Part shown: positions 33,183-41,286 of the stretch, piece after piece
How the letters are laid out: each line of letters opens with the position of its first letter
Numbering within the stretch: the first letter of the stretch is position 1
Assembly: GCF_900111685.1 (NCBI RefSeq)
Contig: NZ_FOHX01000001.1
Location: forward strand, 620,001 to 684,000
Origin: Nonomuraea wenchangensis
GTDB taxonomy: Bacteria; Actinomycetota; Actinomycetes; Streptosporangiales; Streptosporangiaceae
Reading direction: 5' to 3'
DNA length: 64,000 nucleotides
Notes under the pieces: generated by a model
What the model was told of the DNA's origin: nothing
Seen by the model: only the letters and a program-made list of their open reading frames with translations
The model's database searches: none
Made by a program: the position numbers and the translations under genes

Positions 33183-34283
33183 GTGCTCTCCACCCCGGCG
33201 CCCTCCGTTCCCGCCAGGCGGCTCGCGATCGTGCTCATCACGGCCGTGTCCGTCGCCTACACCGTCATCGCGCTGATGTACTTCCGGTGGGGCCCTGGCT
33301 GGGGCACGGTGTCCGCCCTTGTCATGCTCGCCGTCGTCGGCACCCACCACCTCAACATGCGGGCGGCGCTGCGCGGTGAGCGCTCCGCCCGCTTCCCGCT
33401 GCTGGTCGTGCTGCAGGCGGTGGCCACGTACCTGCCGGACTTCCTGCTGCCGAGCGGCGCCTCGGCCGTCGCCGCGCCGATGCTGGCGGGGACGCTGCTG
33501 GTGTTCCTGCCGCTCAGGTGGGCGTGCGCGCTGGTGGGGGTCGCGATGGCGTACGAGGGGTTCATCCTGTGGGGCGGCCTCGACTTCGCCGTCGTCACCG
33601 CCTTCTACGTGGTGAGCGTGCCGACGACGGGGGCGATGACGTACGCGCTGGTCCGCCTCGCCCGGACCGCCGAGGAGCTGGCGCGGGCGCGGGAGGAGCT
33701 GGCCGACGCCGCCGTGCTCAAGGAGCGGCTGCGCATCTCCCGCGACCTGCACGACGGCCTCGGACGCAGCCTCACCGCGATCGCGCTCAAGGGCGACCTC
33801 GCCACCCGCCTGCTGGACCGCGAGCCCGGCTCGGCCCGTACCGAGATGGGCGAGCTGGTACGGGTCGCCAGGGAGGCCGCCCAGGACGTGCGCCGGGTCG
33901 CCCGCGGCTACCGGGCGATGTCGCTGTCCGGAGAGGTGGACCGGGCGGCGGCGCTGCTGGAGTCGTCCGGCGTGAGCTGCCAGGCGCACCTGGCCGCCGT
34001 GACGCTGCCGCGCCCCTCCGAGGAGGCGCTGGCCTGGGGCGTGCGGGAGGCGGTCACCAACGTCCTGCGGCACAGCCGGGCCACCGTCTGCACGATCACC
34101 ACCTCGACCGGCGACGGCAGGGCACGGCTGGAGATCGCCAACGACGGCGTCCCGCCCGGACCCGGACAGGCCGGCGGCGGCCTCACCGGCCTGGCCGAGC
34201 GCGCCGCCCAGGCGGGCGGCTCCTGCGCCGCCGCCCCGACGGGCGACGGCGGCTTCCTGCTGGCCATGGAGGTGCCCGCGTGA
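33183..34283 (+). CDS. Sensor histidine kinase (NarL/DesK type)
   Basis: A 366-residue membrane kinase. Four or five helices fill residues 12-155, then a coiled coil (AEELARAREELADAAVLKERLR) leads to the HisKA_3 phosphoacceptor His190 in RISRDLHDGLGRSL. The ATPase domain has WGVREAVTNVLRHS (N box), IANDGVPPGPGQ and GGLTGLAERA. It resembles DesK, which senses membrane state. GTG 33183 lies 6 bases after a CATAAT -10 box (33172-33177), so the kinase-regulator pair probably has its own leaderless promoter downstream of the exporter genes. Confidence 0.92.
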   Translation: MLSTPAPSVPARRLAIVLITAVSVAYTVIALMYFRWGPGWGTVSALVMLAVVGTHHLNMRAALRGERSARFPLLVVLQAVATYLPDFLLPSGASAVAAPMLAGTLLVFLPLRWACALVGVAMAYEGFILWGGLDFAVVTAFYVVSVPTTGAMTYALVRLARTAEELARAREELADAAVLKERLRISRDLHDGLGRSLTAIALKGDLATRLLDREPGSARTEMGELVRVAREAAQDVRRVARGYRAMSLSGEVDRAAALLESSGVSCQAHLAAVTLPRPSEEALAWGVREAVTNVLRHSRATVCTITTSTGDGRARLEIANDGVPPGPGQAGGGLTGLAERAAQAGGSCAAAPTGDGGFLLAMEVPA

Positions 34284-34885
34284 TCAGGATCCTGCTGGCC
34301 GAGGACATGCACATGATCAGGGCCGCGCTCACCGCCCTGCTGCGACTGGAGCCCGACCTCGAGGTCACGGCCGAGGTGACGCGCGGCGACGAGATCGTGC
34401 CCACCGCGCTGCGGATCCTCCCCGACGTCGCCGTCGTGGACATCGACCTGCCCGTGCTCGACGGCATCACCGCCGCCGCCGAGCTGCGCGAGCGGCTGCC
34501 GTCCTGCCGGATCCTCATCCTCACCGCGCTCGGCCGGCCCGGCCAGATGCGGCGCGCGCTGGCCGCCGGGATCGAGGCGTTCCTCGTCAAGGACGCCCCC
34601 GCCGAGCGGCTGGCCGACGCCGTACGCCGGACCGCGGCGGGCCTCCGGGTGCTGGACGCCGAGCTGGTGTCGGCCGCGATGGAGTACGGCGAGAGCCCGC
34701 TCACCCCGCGCGAGGCCACCGTGCTCAGGGAGGCGGCGCGCGGCGCGTCCGCCGAGGACATCGCCGCCCGCCTGCACCTGTCCTCCGGCACCGTACGCAA
34801 CTACCTGACGGCCGCGATCACCAAGACCGGCGCCCGCAACAAGATCGACGCGATCCGCGTCGCCGAGGACGCCGGCTGGCTGTGA
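34280..34885 (+). CDS. Response regulator (NarL/DesR type)
   Basis: A 201-residue response regulator. The receiver has acidic E8-D9 and phosphoacceptor D54 in VAVVDIDLPVLDG, the switch threonine in LTALGRPGQMRRAL, and lysine in FLVKDAPA. The LuxR helix-turn-helix is LTPREATVLREAARG with SAEDIAARLHLSSGTVRNYL. The GTG overlaps the kinase stop by 4 bases. It is the partner of that kinase; the ABC exporter upstream is the likely target. Confidence 0.94.
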   Translation: MIRILLAEDMHMIRAALTALLRLEPDLEVTAEVTRGDEIVPTALRILPDVAVVDIDLPVLDGITAAAELRERLPSCRILILTALGRPGQMRRALAAGIEAFLVKDAPAERLADAVRRTAAGLRVLDAELVSAAMEYGESPLTPREATVLREAARGASAEDIAARLHLSSGTVRNYLTAAITKTGARNKIDAIRVAEDAGWL

Positions 34886-34888
34886 CAC

Positions 34889-35548
34889 TCAGATGTCGGT
34901 GATCCGCAGCCCGGCGTGCGCCTTGTAGCGGCGGTTGACCGAGATGAGGTTGGCGGTGAACGCCTCGATCTGGTGGGCGTTGCGCAGCCGCCCGCCGTAC
35001 ACACCGCGCACCCCCGGGATCACCGCGGCCAGCGCCTGCACCGTGTCGGTCGCCTCGCGGTCGTCGCCCAGCACCAGCACGTCCAGGTCCACCTTGTCCA
35101 CCGCCGGGTCCAGCAGCACGACCGCCGAGACGTGGTGGAACGCCGCCACCACCCGGCTGTCCGGCAGCACCGCCGAGGCCTGCTGCGCGGCGCTGCCCTC
35201 CTCGACGGGCAGCGCGTAGGCGCCCTGCTTGTCGAAGCCGAGCGGGTTCACGCAGTCCACCACGATCTTGCCGGCCAGCTCGGCGCGCAGCGACTCCAGC
35301 AACGCCTTGTGTCCCTCGTACGGGACGGCCACGATCACCAGGTCGGCCTCCTTGGCGACGTCGGCGTTCGCCGCGCCGCGCGCGCCCGCCCCGATGGTCC
35401 CGGCCGCCTCCTGGGCGCGCTCCGCGCTGCGGGAGCCGATGAGGACCGGGTGCCCGGCCAGCGCGAACCGCCGCGCCAGCCCCTTCCCCTGGTCGCCGGT
35501 GCCGCCGAGGATGCCGATGGAGAGCCCGTTCACGTTCACGTCAGTCAT
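34889..35548 (-). CDS. npdG: NADPH:F420 oxidoreductase
   Basis: A 219-residue Rossmann protein that moves hydride between NADP(H) and coenzyme F420. The dinucleotide loop is GILGGTGDQGKGLARRF, followed by LIGSRSAERAQE for the NADP ribose phosphate, VIVAVPYEGH, and VVDCVNPLGFDKQGAY; the C terminus has RNAHQIEAFTANLISVNRRYK as in archaeal Fno. F420 use is widespread in actinomycetes. ATG 35548 has only GAGG nearby as ribosome site. It ends 4 bases from the convergent response regulator stop. Confidence 0.9.
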   Translation of the reverse strand: MTDVNVNGLSIGILGGTGDQGKGLARRFALAGHPVLIGSRSAERAQEAAGTIGAGARGAANADVAKEADLVIVAVPYEGHKALLESLRAELAGKIVVDCVNPLGFDKQGAYALPVEEGSAAQQASAVLPDSRVVAAFHHVSAVVLLDPAVDKVDLDVLVLGDDREATDTVQALAAVIPGVRGVYGGRLRNAHQIEAFTANLISVNRRYKAHAGLRITDI

Positions 35549-35678
35549 GCCTCGCATCATGCCAGCCGCCTTGCGCGTGACGAGCGCGAGGGCTCGCTGA
35601 CCGCCGGAGCGCACAGGCTGTCAAACCGTCACTTCCGAAACAGCTCCCTCGTACGGGACCGTCCGGCACCATGGACGC

Positions 35679-36257
35679 ATGGACTCGGGATCGGTGGCAC
35701 TCCTGCGCGAACTGCTGGCCCGTACGAGCTGGCTCGACCGCGCCCGTGACCTCGGCCAGGCGCTGCGCGCCACCCGCTCCCCCGGCGGGCTGCTGCTGGT
35801 CGGCACCCCCGACGAGGAGCCCTGGCACCTGACCGCCCACCTCGCCGACGAGGCGCGCTTCTCCGGGCTGCCGCAGCTCACCCCCACGCTGGTGCGCTGG
35901 GCGCCGCCCGCCGACGCCCCCGCCCACCTGCGGGTCGGCCTCGACCGGCTGGAGCGGACGGCGCGCGGGGAGACGTTGTTCGTGCTGGCCGAGCAGCGGG
36001 CGCCGGTGCCGCTGCTGGAGCGGGTGGACGACGCCCGCCGCACCGGCGCCACCGTCCTCGCCCTCGGTGGCGGCGACCGGGAGCTGGCGGGGCTGGCGCA
36101 CGACGCGCTGGAGGTGCCGCGCGAGGGGCTGGTCACCTTCGACGGCGCCCAGCACCTGGTGAGCGCGGCGGCCGGCGAGGTGGAGCAGCGCCTCGGCCTC
36201 CGCGGCCGCCTCGCCCGCCTCCTGGACAGGGTCAGCGGCCCCCACCTCCCCGACTGA
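35679..36257 (+). CDS. Conserved hypothetical protein
   Basis: A 192-residue protein I do not recognise. It is soluble, with no signal peptide, and alternates strands and helices: SPGGLLLVGTPDEEPWHLTAHLADEA near residue 35 and ATVLALGGGDRELAGLAHDALEVP near residue 130 resemble nucleotide-binding or SIS-like strands followed by helices. Arginine-rich helices end the protein. ATG 35679 is preferred; an ATG 8 bases earlier is out of frame. It is divergent from the F420 reductase gene and convergent with LysR. Confidence 0.6.
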   Translation: MDSGSVALLRELLARTSWLDRARDLGQALRATRSPGGLLLVGTPDEEPWHLTAHLADEARFSGLPQLTPTLVRWAPPADAPAHLRVGLDRLERTARGETLFVLAEQRAPVPLLERVDDARRTGATVLALGGGDRELAGLAHDALEVPREGLVTFDGAQHLVSAAAGEVEQRLGLRGRLARLLDRVSGPHLPD

Positions 36258-36291
36258 CCGCCGGCCCCGGCACTCCCCCGAGACCGATGGT

Positions 36292-37245
36292 TCAGGCGGG
36301 GTCGGGCTGGGGGCGGAGGCGGCCGCTCAAGGGGGCCTGGAGTGCCGCCGTGGCCTCCTCGATCGCGGCGATCACCACCGCCTGCACCGGGTCGGGCTCG
36401 CCCGACCGGGTCCTGCTCACCCGGGTGACCGCGTCCAGCCGCCGCGCCCCCACGTCCCGCAGCTCGCTCACCCGCACCTCCCCCTCGGGTACGTCCAGCA
36501 GCGCCAGCGCCGGCACGATCGCCACCCCGTGCCCCGCCGCCACGAGCGCCAGCGTCGGCCCGAACTCGGTGATGACGTGCACCTTCCGCGGCTCGAACCC
36601 GTGCAGCCCCGCCAGCCGTTCCAGCGCCTGCCCGCACGCCTGGTTCGGCTCGCCGGCCACCCACGGCAGCCGGGCCAGGTCGGCGACCGTGCGCGGCGGG
36701 TCCGGCAGGCCGGGCGGCAGCACGATGCGGTACTCGTCCACGTACAGTAGGCGCGTGCTGAGCGACGGCTGGGTCAGCGCGGGCAGCCCCATGTCCTGCT
36801 CGGTGATGAGCAGGTCCACCGCGCCGAGCCGCAGCTCCTGCAGCGCGGGCCGGCCGTAGATCTCGTGGATGGTGGGGACGATCTTCGGGTGGCGTTCGGC
36901 CAGGGCGCGCAGGGCGGGCACCAGGATGTGCTTGATGAAGGTGGGGAACGCCGCGATGCGCACCGGCCCGGCCAGCCGCTCGGTGAAGCGGGTGAGCTCG
37001 CGCCGGGCCTCCAGCAGCTCCTCCTCCACCCGCTCGGCGTAGCCGGCCAGCACCCGTCCGGCGGGGGTGAGCGACACGCTGCGCTGGGAGCGGTCGATGA
37101 GGGCCAGCCCGACCTCGCGTTCGAGCTGGGCGAGCTGCTGGGAGACCGCGGAGGGGGTCAGGTGGAGGGCCTCGGCGGCCCGCATGACGCCGCCGCGGCG
37201 GGCGACCTCGTGCAGGACCCGCAGCCGCCGGGGGTCGATGTCCAT
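36292..37245 (-). CDS. LysR-family regulator
   Basis: A 317-residue LysR protein. The N-terminal helix-turn-helix is RRLRVLHEVARRGGVMRAAEALHLTPSAVSQQLAQLE, and the effector domain begins VRIAAFPTFIKHILVPALRAL. It resembles the ArgP/CysL-like actinobacterial LysR proteins by its IDPRRLRVL start. It is divergent from the CBU_0592/cyclase operon 72 bases away, the probable target. Confidence 0.92.
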   Translation of the reverse strand: MDIDPRRLRVLHEVARRGGVMRAAEALHLTPSAVSQQLAQLEREVGLALIDRSQRSVSLTPAGRVLAGYAERVEEELLEARRELTRFTERLAGPVRIAAFPTFIKHILVPALRALAERHPKIVPTIHEIYGRPALQELRLGAVDLLITEQDMGLPALTQPSLSTRLLYVDEYRIVLPPGLPDPPRTVADLARLPWVAGEPNQACGQALERLAGLHGFEPRKVHVITEFGPTLALVAAGHGVAIVPALALLDVPEGEVRVSELRDVGARRLDAVTRVSRTRSGEPDPVQAVVIAAIEEATAALQAPLSGRLRPQPDPA

Positions 37246-37317
37246 ACAGCCCAGCTTACGGGGATCTTAAGGTTTCTTTATTTGTGCTTTACCGCGAACG
37301 GCCAGGACAATTGTGGC

Positions 37318-37569
37318 ATGGATCTCCTTCTCGCGTTCGTCGGCTGGGCGGGCGCGGCCGTCCTGCTCGCGGCCTACGCCCTCGTCTCATCCGGGCGCAT
37401 TCAGGGCGACGGGCTGACATATCAGCTCATGAACCTCTTCGGCGCGGTCGGGCTCATGGTCAACAGCGCCTGGAGCGCCGCCTGGCCGTCGGCCGGGCTC
37501 AACCTCGTCTGGGCCGCCATCGGCGTGGTCGCCCTCGTCAAGCTCGCCAAGGTCGGGGCGGCGAGATGA
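37318..37569 (+). CDS. Small CBU_0592-type membrane protein
   Basis: An 83-residue protein with three hydrophobic helices: LLLAFVGWAGAAVLLAAYAL, LTYQLMNLFGAVGLMVNS, and LNLVWAAIGVVALVKLA. The YQLMNLFGAVGLMVNS segment is the hallmark of the CBU_0592 group, found in many bacteria without known function. Its stop overlaps the ATG of the cyclase gene by 4 bases, so both are translated together. A divergent LysR gene probably controls them. Confidence 0.8.
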   Translation: MDLLLAFVGWAGAAVLLAAYALVSSGRIQGDGLTYQLMNLFGAVGLMVNSAWSAAWPSAGLNLVWAAIGVVALVKLAKVGAAR

Positions 37570-38210
37570 TCGTCGAGCTCAGCCACCGCGTCCACGACGG
37601 CCTGGTGACCTATCCCGGCATCCCGGCTCCGCGCCTCGGCGTCCATCTGAGCAGGGAGGACTCACGCGCCCTCTACGCCCCGGGCACCGAGTTCCACATC
37701 GCCACGATCACCCTGGCCGCCAACACGGGCACATATGTGGACACGCCCTTCCACCGCTACCCCGACGGCCAGGACCTCGCCGGGATGCCGTTGGATCGGC
37801 TCGCCGACCTGCCCGGCCTGGTGGTGCGGGCCGAGGGGCCGGGCCGCGCGGTGACCGTCGACCGGAGCCTCGACGTACGCGGCAAGGCCGTGCTCCTGCA
37901 CACCGGCTGGGACCGCCACTTCGGCACCGACGCCTACTTCGACGGCCACCCCTACCTGGCGCCGGAGTCGGCCGCGTGGCTGGCCGAGCAGGGCGCGGCG
38001 CTGGTCGGGATCGACTCGCTCAACCTCGACGACACCCCGCCGCACGGCGAACGCCCCGCCCACACCGTCCTGCTGGGGGCGGGGATCCCGCTGGTGGAGC
38101 ACCTGACGAACCTGGCGGCCCTGCCCGAGGAGGGTTTCCGCCTGCACGCCGCGCCCCCCATGATCGCGGGCATGGGGACCTTCACCGTACGGGCCTACGC
38201 GGTGCTGTGA
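37566..38210 (+). CDS. Cyclase/kynurenine-formamidase family protein
   Basis: A 214-residue member of the PF04199 cyclase fold, which includes arylformamidases. The usual metal motif HxGTHxDxPxH appears as NTGTYVDTPFH, so two of the histidine ligands are Asn and Tyr while Asp and the final His remain. A second family segment is LVGIDSLNLDDTP, and EHLTNLAALP lies near the C terminus. The altered metal site makes the reaction uncertain. It is coupled to the small membrane protein by a 4-base overlap. Confidence 0.85.
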   Translation: MIVELSHRVHDGLVTYPGIPAPRLGVHLSREDSRALYAPGTEFHIATITLAANTGTYVDTPFHRYPDGQDLAGMPLDRLADLPGLVVRAEGPGRAVTVDRSLDVRGKAVLLHTGWDRHFGTDAYFDGHPYLAPESAAWLAEQGAALVGIDSLNLDDTPPHGERPAHTVLLGAGIPLVEHLTNLAALPEEGFRLHAAPPMIAGMGTFTVRAYAVL

Positions 38211-38217
38211 CCGCCGG

Positions 38218-38267
38218 CGGGCAGCGCGGCGGCGAGCCGGGTGATCCGCCCGCCGCCTTGCCGCCCG
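38218..38267. terminator. Imperfect GC-rich bidirectional hairpin
   Basis: A 20-base arm (38218-38237) pairs at about 16 positions with 38248-38267 around a 10-base loop, between the convergent cyclase and DUF6351 genes. Confidence 0.45.
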
Positions 38268-38270
38268 TCG

Positions 38271-41216
38271 TCAGAAGCGCTGCCAGGTGTTCTTCGTGCG
38301 CTGCTGGGACACTCCCGGCTTGGAGTAGTCGCACACGCCCTGAGGGAAGATCGTCCGCAGCCGCTCCCACTGCTGGTCCGTCCACCGCACCGCGTAACCG
38401 TCACGCTTCAGCTTGGTCAGCCGGCACGTGATGATGTCGGCGGTGACGTCCTCCCCCGCCACCTCCCGGGGGAAGGACGCGGTCGGGTAGAGCCGCTCGC
38501 ACGCGCTCGCCGGATCGCGCTCAAGTGTCTCGGCCACGAACCGCGGCTTCTCGTCACGGGTGTTGCAGCCCTCCACCAGGGTGTTCGGCCGCGCGGTGGT
38601 GATCCGCTGGATCGACTTGCCCCCGGGGCGGAGGCCCGCGAGGTTCGTCAGCCAGTGGTCCATCTGGGTCACGGCGTGCCGCACCAGCGCGCTCTCGGTG
38701 CTGAACAGCCCGTATCGGGCGTCCTCCAGCAGGCTGACGTGGTTGGCCGCCGTCCCGTTGGCCTCCTTCAGCCGCTCCCGCATGGAGAAGGTGTGGTAGC
38801 GGACGTGGATGTCGCCCCAGGACACGTCGTCCCAGTACGAGCGGTAGTCGATGATCGGCGTCGTGGCCAGCCCGCGACCGCCGCTGATCACCCGCCCGGT
38901 GCGGTACGCGATCTTGGTGGCCGCCGGGTCGGCCTCGGTCCGCCGCGGCACGACGTTCGCGTCGGCGTCGAGGCCGCCGATGCGCTCGTTGAGGTCGAGG
39001 AACTGCTCCGGCGTGATGGCGCCGTCCTTCAGCGCGCCGAGCCCGTACTGGATGCCGACGTTGTCCAGCGGCCTGCGGGCGAAGCCGGTGGCCGGGTCGG
39101 CGCCGTAGATGTTGATCATGTGGTCGTAGACGCCGCAGCGCACGCCGCCACGATTGGTGTCCGGGTTGTAGCGCTGCTGCTCGGGGACCATGTCGCAGTC
39201 CAGCCGCGGGTCGATCCTGTTGGCGCCCCGCGACATGGCGGACACCATGGCCGCCGTCGCGAAGCCGGAGGCCTTGCGCTTCTGCTCGTCCGTCCACGCG
39301 ACCGTCGTGCCGGAGGCGAAGTAGGTGTCGAGCAGCCGCGCGTCGGTGAGGAAGTTGACCGTGCTGATGCCGACCTCGGGGAACGAGCAGCCGACGACGA
39401 TGCCGTCGAAGATGCCCGGGTAGTTGTCGGCGATCTGGTGAGCCTGGTAGGACCCGCCCGAGCAGCCGTAGCCGATCGTGTGCTCGACCGGCCCGTGCCT
39501 CTCGACGAACAGTTCCTTCGTCATCATCGCCGTCTCGGCCGCCGTGACGTCGTTGCAGTTGTTGCCGAAGACGTTCAGCGAGGACGACATCAGCGCGAAC
39601 CCGCGGCCGAGCATGAACGCGTCGGTGACGGTGCCGGTGCCGCTGCCCGACCGGTACCACCCGCCGGCGCAGCCGCCGCCGAGGGTGAACACGGCCCGGC
39701 CGTTCCAGCCCGCGGGACGCACCGCGGGCGAGCGCGCGGGCTCGGCCAGCAGGTCGTGCAGCATGCTCATCTGGACCACCGCGCGGTTGGCGGTGGACGT
39801 CTCCATCCGGACGATGAACTTGACCGTGACGCCGAGCGAGTTCGTCGTGGTGGCCAGGTCGGAGGGGTAGGCGGTGGCGCCGGCCGGCCACGCCTTATAG
39901 GCGTTGCCGGTGGTCCGGTAGAAGTAGTCGACCCGGGGGGCGATCGTGCAGTCCGCGTCGAGCGGCTCACCGAGCCTGCCGCCGATCACCGGGATCGCGA
40001 ACGCCGCGGTCTCGCAGGCGAACGGCCGCTCGTGCGGGCCGGAGAACACCGGGCCCTGAGCGGGGTGGTTGACCAGCGTGATCGAGGCGCGCGGCCCGCC
40101 GGGCGTCCGCGTGGTGACCTCGACGGTGTTCTTGCCCTCCCGCAGCCCGGTCACCAGCCCGAGGAGCTCGCCGGCGCCCGACCCGGCCTGGAAGGCCGGT
40201 GTGACGTCGGTCTGGCCGTTCACCGTCACCTGGAGGTTCTCGCGCGTGACGGCGCGGGGCAGCGCGATGCGGAGCAGCGAGTCGCCGCCGGTCACCATGT
40301 CGGGCCTGCCGGAGATCGCGGAGATCCCGAGCTCGTCCGGCCTCGACTCGTCCGGCCCGGCGGTCACGGTGATGGTGACGGTCGCGGTCGAGCGCTCGGA
40401 GTCGTCGCCGACCCCGTAGGTGAACGTGTCGACGCCGACGTACCCGCGGTCGGGCCGGTAGCGGAACGACCCGTCCGCGGACGTCGTCAGGGTGCCGTGG
40501 GCCGGCTCGGACCACGCCGTCACCGCGGGCGTGACGCCGTCGGGGAAGCTGTCGTTGCCGAGCACGCCGGGCGCGTCGGCCACCAGCTCGGTCCCCTGCG
40601 TGACGGTGCGGAAGTCGTCGGCGGCGGTGGGGCGCGGCGTGGGCGGTCCCTCGCCGGGCGCTCTGACGACCAGCTCGTACAGGCGGGCCGCGTTCGTGCT
40701 GTGCCGCGACTTCTTGGTGATCACCAGGCGGAGCGTGTCGGTCGTGAGGTCGGTGCTGAACGTGACCACCGGCTTGGTGTTGTCGACCGCGGTCCCGACG
40801 GTCACCCAGCCGTCATCGGTCTGGGCCTCGACGGTGAAGTCCACCAGGACCGTGTCGGCGTACGGGTTGGGCCAGCCGGAACCGCTGTAGATCCCGACCG
40901 TGCCGACCCGGGTCCGGGCCGGGAACTTGATCGTCAGTGTGGGGGTGGCGTCGGCCGCCGACGACATCCAGCGGGAGGACTCCGCGCACAGGCCGTCGAT
41001 GGCGTTCTTCGCGCCGTAACTGGAGCTGAAGGTCGAGGACGCCGTGACGGTCGCCCCCATCGCCCGATGACCGGTGCATTCGATGTCCGATGCCAGGGCG
41101 GAGTTCTGAGTGGTGGTCTCGGCCGACAGCGATGGGGCGGTCAGACTGCCCGATGCCAGCAGGGCGGTGGTCAGCAGCGCGATGACCGAGGACCTCAGGT
41201 GCATCCTCGCGGACAC
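38271..41216 (-). CDS. Secreted DUF6351 tannase-like esterase with F5/8C-like and cadherin-like modules
   Basis: A 981-residue exported protein. A signal peptide spans residues 1-32. Residues 46-186 look like a discoidin/F5-8 type C carbohydrate-binding domain (TASSTFSSSYGAKNAIDG, RVGTVGIYSGSG). Residues 196-286 are an Ig/cadherin-like repeat (VLGNDSFPDG, GTLTTSADGSFRYRPD). From about 295 to the end is a DUF6351 alpha/beta hydrolase; IGYGCSGGSYQ places Ser586 as nucleophile next to Cys585, as in the CS motif of tannases and feruloyl esterases. It probably removes aromatic acyl groups from polysaccharide or plant esters outside the cell. GTG 41216 follows GAGGAG. It lies 70 bases downstream of another secreted protein gene. 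Confidence 0.8.
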   Translation of the reverse strand: MSARMHLRSSVIALLTTALLASGSLTAPSLSAETTTQNSALASDIECTGHRAMGATVTASSTFSSSYGAKNAIDGLCAESSRWMSSAADATPTLTIKFPARTRVGTVGIYSGSGWPNPYADTVLVDFTVEAQTDDGWVTVGTAVDNTKPVVTFSTDLTTDTLRLVITKKSRHSTNAARLYELVVRAPGEGPPTPRPTAADDFRTVTQGTELVADAPGVLGNDSFPDGVTPAVTAWSEPAHGTLTTSADGSFRYRPDRGYVGVDTFTYGVGDDSERSTATVTITVTAGPDESRPDELGISAISGRPDMVTGGDSLLRIALPRAVTRENLQVTVNGQTDVTPAFQAGSGAGELLGLVTGLREGKNTVEVTTRTPGGPRASITLVNHPAQGPVFSGPHERPFACETAAFAIPVIGGRLGEPLDADCTIAPRVDYFYRTTGNAYKAWPAGATAYPSDLATTTNSLGVTVKFIVRMETSTANRAVVQMSMLHDLLAEPARSPAVRPAGWNGRAVFTLGGGCAGGWYRSGSGTGTVTDAFMLGRGFALMSSSLNVFGNNCNDVTAAETAMMTKELFVERHGPVEHTIGYGCSGGSYQAHQIADNYPGIFDGIVVGCSFPEVGISTVNFLTDARLLDTYFASGTTVAWTDEQKRKASGFATAAMVSAMSRGANRIDPRLDCDMVPEQQRYNPDTNRGGVRCGVYDHMINIYGADPATGFARRPLDNVGIQYGLGALKDGAITPEQFLDLNERIGGLDADANVVPRRTEADPAATKIAYRTGRVISGGRGLATTPIIDYRSYWDDVSWGDIHVRYHTFSMRERLKEANGTAANHVSLLEDARYGLFSTESALVRHAVTQMDHWLTNLAGLRPGGKSIQRITTARPNTLVEGCNTRDEKPRFVAETLERDPASACERLYPTASFPREVAGEDVTADIITCRLTKLKRDGYAVRWTDQQWERLRTIFPQGVCDYSKPGVSQQRTKNTWQRF

Positions 41217-41286
41217 GACGTCTCCTCGTCTACGTGGTGGGGGGTGAGGGCCCGCCGGCCGCGTGGCCGGCGGGCCTGGCGATCAC

